DNA from: Tetramitus jugosus
Taxonomy: Eukaryota > Heterolobosea > Eutetramitea > Acrasida > Vahlkampfiidae
DNA length: 64,000 nucleotides
Assembly: GCA_937625935.1 (NCBI GenBank)
Contig: OW569345.1
Location: 186,001-250,000 of the forward strand
Reading direction: 5' to 3'
Shown: piece after piece, positions 62,501 through 64,000 of the stretch
Layout: each line of letters begins with the position of its first letter
Numbering within the stretch: position 1 is the first letter of the stretch
Notes under the pieces: generated by a model
The model's input: the letters and a program-made list of their open reading frames with translations, nothing else
Databases searched by the model: none
Told to the model about the DNA's origin: nothing
Program-made: the position numbers and the translations under genes

Positions 62501-64000
62501 TGAATGATACTGATATTGACTTACTTTTTAACTCAACTCGTGGTCAGTGGTATCAATGCGAGAATGGACACCCCTATCTGGTTGATTTGTGTGGAGCACC
62601 AATGGAGAAATCCTTCTGTCCTCAATGCGGTGCAGAGATTGGTGGAAGAGATCATAATTTACCAGATTCAAATTCTCGAGCAACTATCGAAAGAATCAAA
62701 GGATACAAATATCATGGTTTGAATACTTACGCTGACATCCACTCAACGATTCGTGGTTTGTCTCCAGTGTCCTTCAGACTAATAAGAATCATCATTCACG
62801 CTCTTTTGCTAGTGCGATATGCCAGTAACTCGGTTACAAATAATGAACACAATCGCACCACATATTTCCTCGATCACTTGAGGAGAGACTGGAGTGTATT
62901 GCACAAGATAATCGGATACAACGAAGAAAAAATGGGAATTTTAGTGTTCCATATTCTAGAAACGTATGCGTATCATGCAGGAATCAAGTACAACAATTTG
63001 AGAGCTGAATGTCAAAATAAGAGAAGACCAATTCCAAACTCATTTGATTACTTGAGAACATTCAACGGGTGTGTGCTATGGGAGAGTGACTTCCAGTATA
63101 GTGTAAATCGAGTACTGGATAATGCAGAGCTGAAATTTAAGAGTTATTATGATGACCTGGGCAACAATAGTCAATTTATCCGTGTGATGAATAGCAACAA
63201 ACAAGCAACTATCTTGCCATTGAACTCCTATGAATCTGAATTCTGGTCATATTCACTTCCCAACAGCAATCAGTACATGCTCTTCAAGTCAGAGTTTATG
63301 CGTCACAAGGACAATGAACAACTGTATCCGCTATTATATTTGTTTTTGAAACATGAGAAGCAGTTGTATTCGACAAGATACATTGCTCATGTTGTAAAAT
63401 GGCAAAAGACATTGTGTTCATTTGCTAGTCGAAAGATTGATCAACATTATGCAAGGACTCAAACAGTTCGAAACATGATAGACCAGTTTCCTTCACAGAA
63501 GGAACGAAGAGAATTGGGACTAATATTTAATGGATTTGCCGCTGCGTTCAATTCTTCGATGAAGAATATTAGTCATTTCAAATGCCAACAAATTCCAAAG
63601 CAAATTCAAGAACTCAAGATGGGATTGGATGCACCACTTATTTATGGCATTCCATCTGAGGAAAATGAGAGTATTTGCTCTCTTGGTCTGCTTGAATGGC
63701 TCGTCCAGGTGCACAACAACATTGTATATCGTGTCAATGAGCTCATGACAAAGACATTGAAAACAGCAAAGAAACTGAGCAAGAGCAATGCTAACATTCG
63801 AATGGCAAGACACCTCCCTTCTAAAATATCCACAAAATATGTGTCACAACATCAATTGATCGTGTTTAACAAGGAGGAACTCGCGCGTGAGATTGAATCA
63901 GCAATCACTCATGACAATAACCAAAATGTGCGATATGACTTGGAAAGGATTGAACAGTTTATTTTCACCAGGTACATCAGTGGAAAGCCGCTGATTGATG
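50545..64000 (+). CDS. RNF213: RNF213 (mysterin)-type giant AAA+ E3 ubiquitin ligase with RZ finger, 3' end beyond window
   Basis: Open from the ATG at 50545 to the last base without a stop or intron: at least 4485 aa (human 5207). The first ~290 residues are acidic and low-complexity; a beta-rich segment (RYLFAVYVNIYDYC) and a long helical region follow. AAA2: HPGAGKT (Lys1787), then a degenerate core. AAA3: GETGIGKTEL (Lys2175), Walker B YFDQIN with Gln2230 where Glu is expected. AAA4: GNPGSSKS (Lys2498), Walker B LLNEVGLLE (Asn2566, Glu2567), then LSNWSLDPS and LPSPLLNRFEKQ as in RNF213. The RZ zinc finger at about 4002-4037 has QCENGHPYLVDLCGAPME and CPQCGAEIGG; His4009 and Cys4016 match the catalytic His/Cys of the human finger in spacing. 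The C-terminal domain aligns through to FTRYISGKPLID, so only the tail is missing. No RING was found between AAA4 and RZ. Confidence 0.92.
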   Translation, partial: MKRSPVQNKNPVHINSTVDEIDTDDESETSNGDVMRTNNHVDFGAAMNHDFDESSSLLIDTDDDEEDEFDHEYEVDYEDEFEDTEFFDRKGYVFDHLHLQQQQHQHQIDDIYFHNRFLKPTKNRSNSSRHSPHDDLFMYDEKFLSDSSECEDQNNEDDIERYRTTTRTANQQLNSGSVSNGGRMGSGASSNKTAGMSNSMNTLIQSAIFMEETSDFTDMFTPHSNMSAMTGASSIMANNNNDNNNEWPSSSLYNGMTDSLTTSSSITTVTTTSSNGGSHNASSSSSTMVKKKKRSKFVFNVIIPCVIWKSLDQVSYHHSMHTHSPSPSSPQTDRYLFAVYVNIYDYCSNPSTVSTTYDSGAHQDTGSSYVWHRKKRIQMRRPDPKGFPDIWRCEAKLPFRSEFQYSYSIKSSPHDHAELGESHNSQFSVMSLTSTMIDVSSFRSDFVVEERRKRSCAPEKYDIFVVDRDTKKRLRLSSSNPLRLLHLSNQPLEPLRLYLEFLLKEWSKQNDSSIFSNCSISDFLTSNFYLVWGRRWTKDLSKYELDDVAAFPIVKEAIVSFARSVRLSFLDSVVICCIIGQLPRKQQSLSKDMTYSIIRGLASKEGHQYSASNKLEDQLADVRHMSWFQTGLSFLFEGTKELVDAFILLGCAPYVSDTRVAISAHLLEQYEEAELERAFNEAVQWLREFGGLAMECRGLWSYCLVLSELILHAPTYLVLKTFLCSELDQDQTLQITEIACSAFMNKLKMSRREKTNEEIRYIADIVQYHAAFQNQNVVIELLRSGSLANVDPMKIVEIIGYCDTSAKDQSYRQDHAFNIIHNWCLEVFKRRNILFKSFRDFANFIGRMIESKFFKGHEMVLLDDAILSFIDKEDRDLITSIAGVFRDTDGHLRSFLLDMARRVIRRGMKDTSGLEQLLKAVNSMGDAYLKDKLLDQIVKESNIDISYESLLTDRKWYLFLRDIKMTSLITDELKQMFELAHDRCRELVALVSSGRIQLKIVKLLISDPTSTFELLRESGMTEDKLSRLKSDVDRFYHRLNTVQSYLMMFENDRIALVNRIIDVRKNMLDSTLSDLMNFVDTRVEITDEDLDWFYELRRSELFLNLWNEVRTSIKFTTDSKMMENIRWKWSNTFHLLDQSQIAYSDLERIVLMLTSEKFEQELLLLKKTNTEGNQGSDEDLEWCAEKSHLLSAFKQLYLYNSYSPVVKLIISHTMYNFVLDVSQSEEYKRLGETIEFNGRNSKLSQQFISDKLESIASSFSVGIDQLKFLVLLCQDTGLLDWLISYRSDNEFIGLINVCRSFTDSARHLETLSSLEIIRSVLLPIISPRTPFATMSEFQKVLRELAVDDNIVTHMKNLQRNFLKLKKVFEERTRSPGIQALYDVEEIVQRGQYIFKCTHYDHIVTCRVEGCDELKTIDTLIALRNNLMLTEVPREFKDQDIGKKISNFAQQIIDLCSIRDVLYALMNMGHFSYQSSFIQQVPSSVGSTQLNVMLNQFKEDRKNWEHMAQEFRESSYFSNMFRMQHLLRLVSLLDDQHQDNTYENPCLDQLYSVLQFPDISLKKDRIVEVARLWVPTRDLLPQNILANLASFLKDLYSSVAFAYRNIPVDDKTIDCSSNNLILFQRLNQNHFCIARSTGIAELFDFVVSLYSHFSRRPAPEELLFCHDATDFEDILIIINRWFRAELNNRQDTTYTIINIHAAPYSVQRRAASYLKKLLRLLEGETDTSCSRLIIAEYVPSYMMTVLSQYVINVHPLSLQTIRRIYQTIPAHATGGLGCYSSSHPGAGKTQTILRNIYTSSKSTKYVRVSLTGQSSSDSLISQIPTDDTGSARSYHLSINASCIACLASDVINTLLFKFLYIGCLRSRRTGDLFYLKFEDGVNVEMPSSAHHLIEEKLFICQRLPKYQIQARKVDFTDEYYTLIPSKVRGLFSIKRAENFKIQYVCKRLHAFDTRTLRFNDYDESSDLPIDHCYELLSRYASRNHETTFSIMHNFVTFAYGQLKTAMKFTALKQTEIYYHVIESIVRMTRAFCSHSIRSIEQKGPPIDFFQYYCSRFNDMKTLSDCAKSLCVFLQDSSGEITGLNLTVGKKMETMDSHNISQQYGFDLEKQFTTWENEENNFKVFEFLRSVAGVFTPAPLPTNYFISSENIKKALIIILRLQYNLPVLVIGETGIGKTELFKYVASVLNLKMHRFNIHSGTKRDDIIEWLELFISNNSARNNADQTLLYFDQINLCNSMDIFKDILCDRALRGYPLPDNLKIVATCSPYRLKDINNVSSGLQQVPSRMCTTQDCMLKKLVYRVYTMPESLMLHVMQFGATKQQTVEKYIRAIMVSELDSKLMEDMNCDLRDQFVEMMYHSQEFVRQLLEESAVSLRDVKRCVRLFNWFVNHLRKRDFSLRDLPTSETTIRDSIILALGHCYYYRLNLNHRKQYCEDKPLMRHFPKFIEVLVREQEEFTKYLILPECVAMNDALRENISVIIVSILNKVPIFIVGNPGSSKSLAMEIISSNFHGKAATSAFLQSFPALEVFNFQCSQSSKEQQLEEAFEAACKHQRNVSSDTVVVLLLNEVGLLEHSPFNPLQVVNKELEEPQISVVGLSNWSLDPSTNSKVICISRPEPTISDLKNTLSAIVSSIQLGSSLYFLAKAYHEVYRCQTRKDFFGLRDFYSMVKFMIRNMHNSLSVDLLVKAVYRNFGGRPEEMRKILSIFCDCMGLDVSTVKALPTTLDMIKENLADSRARHLMLLTRNNAALSILFDQGILAHDQTEVIFGTDFIKDSDIEMHVCTAIQSIRYCMAKGRTVVLVNCEDLYESLYDLFNMQYLSYDGNRYASLVIGTHSKQCVVHEKFRVIIIAEQDHAYRELPSPLLNRFEKQVLLRQAIFEDRHFHLLNKIESWCTSVCPSEDLSSTFIGFHSDMLSSLVLSICHRGSIDEQSFMNKAKSELLWIGTIDGILRAERKKEEGTYLKTYFDEQVHTSLRSFISYVLSEKGALEGWILPGHGAFQICLTTFSSSSLDVKDILSSSTIPYLSLIHLHEFESEVDVATAVEAYFQRKDVSLLIVQCDMNLNSLKRVQYLKYICEKNRALSDSNLVKHILLITHIRPCNQDMRFSIDFDASWRYVFIDELREIQPPIDSIIRSSLSDHCDNVNLRHTVKLNFRTSISLLRYRDQEKIDHVTRRIKHVSELLNNDEFWNAVQPRLRSILLRCFSTERKNMWSHHVAQYAQKYFLLAENFYSALSFCVTRMIIKAFALLLADIDRNNNLILFGENALDADMSRLWLHLFENLKVPDSSVAFGNRDRLEMQIVDVPSHGISPSFSVSFPFSYVVCRIMNKLRTVFDCSTSKSGRSNAFIQHVLALNLFNNIPGRYVYLYMRDYIQMYGTFHSQLELETQIILKMLEIAGTTSVAEAQKLYWEQERRLQSYFKIFEAFPKVVDRFLPILQLKNYGDVGEDACIENVDVLLFKVVYNEIDPLRHTHSENQKVEWLQYLSDIIAPVEDLLSQLPEDINGVSKMIKETWSKLLLFRDAMIQIVIPLGIIPEISIQLWRNIRPNDCKLGSSTALYTTLHFLTLVYKVSRNPSVANHFFETFIREYFVPSIITEEMSQADFDLLLKIVTNRIEEDQLKIIVQDDLRCAVLGKLLNSDYKRQTLAYVKKVCVNEMIQSLPVASNHNDMVTCIFLTVNDTAILHKLVTDRDISSLTSQLTRITPSILDVSQWNSDTILKNLQVISLIRVIIAVFVDWLVVSVDDSTPLRDMSQFSSAITKLLETNSLSFLKDVALRLVAQRKGLPFLQQKFARSETVQKLLPWLGQHLIDLNLVETSVHKVLFFKLGGFASISKSFARLLRMPFNVNSRNMFEQVFDTGLRHNVNAFKKLSFLALFDQAFMSKMTPSSEPNIQNRIQLFTTFVIGNVYSHKEKEVLTSFFDGKVEEGVEFFSFNKPRSSDDVGLLYVIGHIISIAINNKEIDNGIWSILFSEHEDIISNLFLPTMNDTDIDLLFNSTRGQWYQCENGHPYLVDLCGAPMEKSFCPQCGAEIGGRDHNLPDSNSRATIERIKGYKYHGLNTYADIHSTIRGLSPVSFRLIRIIIHALLLVRYASNSVTNNEHNRTTYFLDHLRRDWSVLHKIIGYNEEKMGILVFHILETYAYHAGIKYNNLRAECQNKRRPIPNSFDYLRTFNGCVLWESDFQYSVNRVLDNAELKFKSYYDDLGNNSQFIRVMNSNKQATILPLNSYESEFWSYSLPNSNQYMLFKSEFMRHKDNEQLYPLLYLFLKHEKQLYSTRYIAHVVKWQKTLCSFASRKIDQHYARTQTVRNMIDQFPSQKERRELGLIFNGFAAAFNSSMKNISHFKCQQIPKQIQELKMGLDAPLIYGIPSEENESICSLGLLEWLVQVHNNIVYRVNELMTKTLKTAKKLSKSNANIRMARHLPSKISTKYVSQHQLIVFNKEELAREIESAITHDNNQNVRYDLERIEQFIFTRYISGKPLID

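Overview
The window is nuclear DNA of a microbial eukaryote, most likely a heterolobosean amoeboflagellate such as Naegleria. That assignment is an inference from gene content and style, since no search was run. Genes are dense and lie on both strands. Ten genes are interrupted by short introns (13 mapped, 61-188 bp, donors mostly GTATGT or GTAAGT, acceptors CAG or TAG). Several genes have an AATAAA within a few to about 70 bases of the stop. Proteins are rich in Asn, Gln and Ser runs. A flagellar dynein-regulatory-complex gene (DRC4) indicates a flagellated stage.

Layout. 1-1166: 3'-truncated Ser-rich protein (minus). 1292-1735: tRNA-Val with a LINE-like fragment just upstream. 1802-4254: propionyl-CoA carboxylase alpha. 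4782-5849: secretory MRH-domain lectin. 6191-8310: a decayed island with a broken quinone-oxidoreductase pseudogene, a 5S rRNA gene and two LINE-like 3' fragments. 8320-10872: MFS transporter and TMEM208/SND2. 10937-16052: CCZ1 and an ATG11/RB1CC1-like scaffold. 16841-19833: coiled-coil protein and OGG1. 20156-25224: pseudo-lipase, a two-TM microprotein, tRNA-Asn, a short-chain dehydrogenase and soluble HMG-CoA reductase. 25468-31154: PIG-U, a small unknown, DRC4 and a nucleostemin-type GTPase. 31192-35715: m-AAA protease and acyl-protein thioesterase. 36152-43405: a 2417-residue tandem-repeat surface protein with a von Willebrand A domain. 44453-49957: TRAPPC8 and a probable ATP synthase subunit g. 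50545-64000: a giant, single-exon RNF213 (mysterin) homologue that runs off the window.

The genes are ordinary eukaryotic neighbours, not an operon. One theme recurs: CCZ1 (Rab7 exchange factor), ATG11/RB1CC1 (autophagy initiation), TRAPPC8 (TRAPPIII) and RNF213 (ubiquitin coating of bacteria in animals) all touch autophagy and phagosome handling, which suits a bacterivorous amoeba. Their proximity may be chance.

The observations most worth checking are: (i) an RNF213 homologue that keeps the RZ zinc finger but shows no RING and has altered Walker B motifs; (ii) LINE-like retroelement ends sitting about 25-31 bp upstream of two different RNA polymerase III genes, one with a clear 15-bp target-site duplication and poly(A); (iii) the giant repeat protein with a recurring His-Trp signature.
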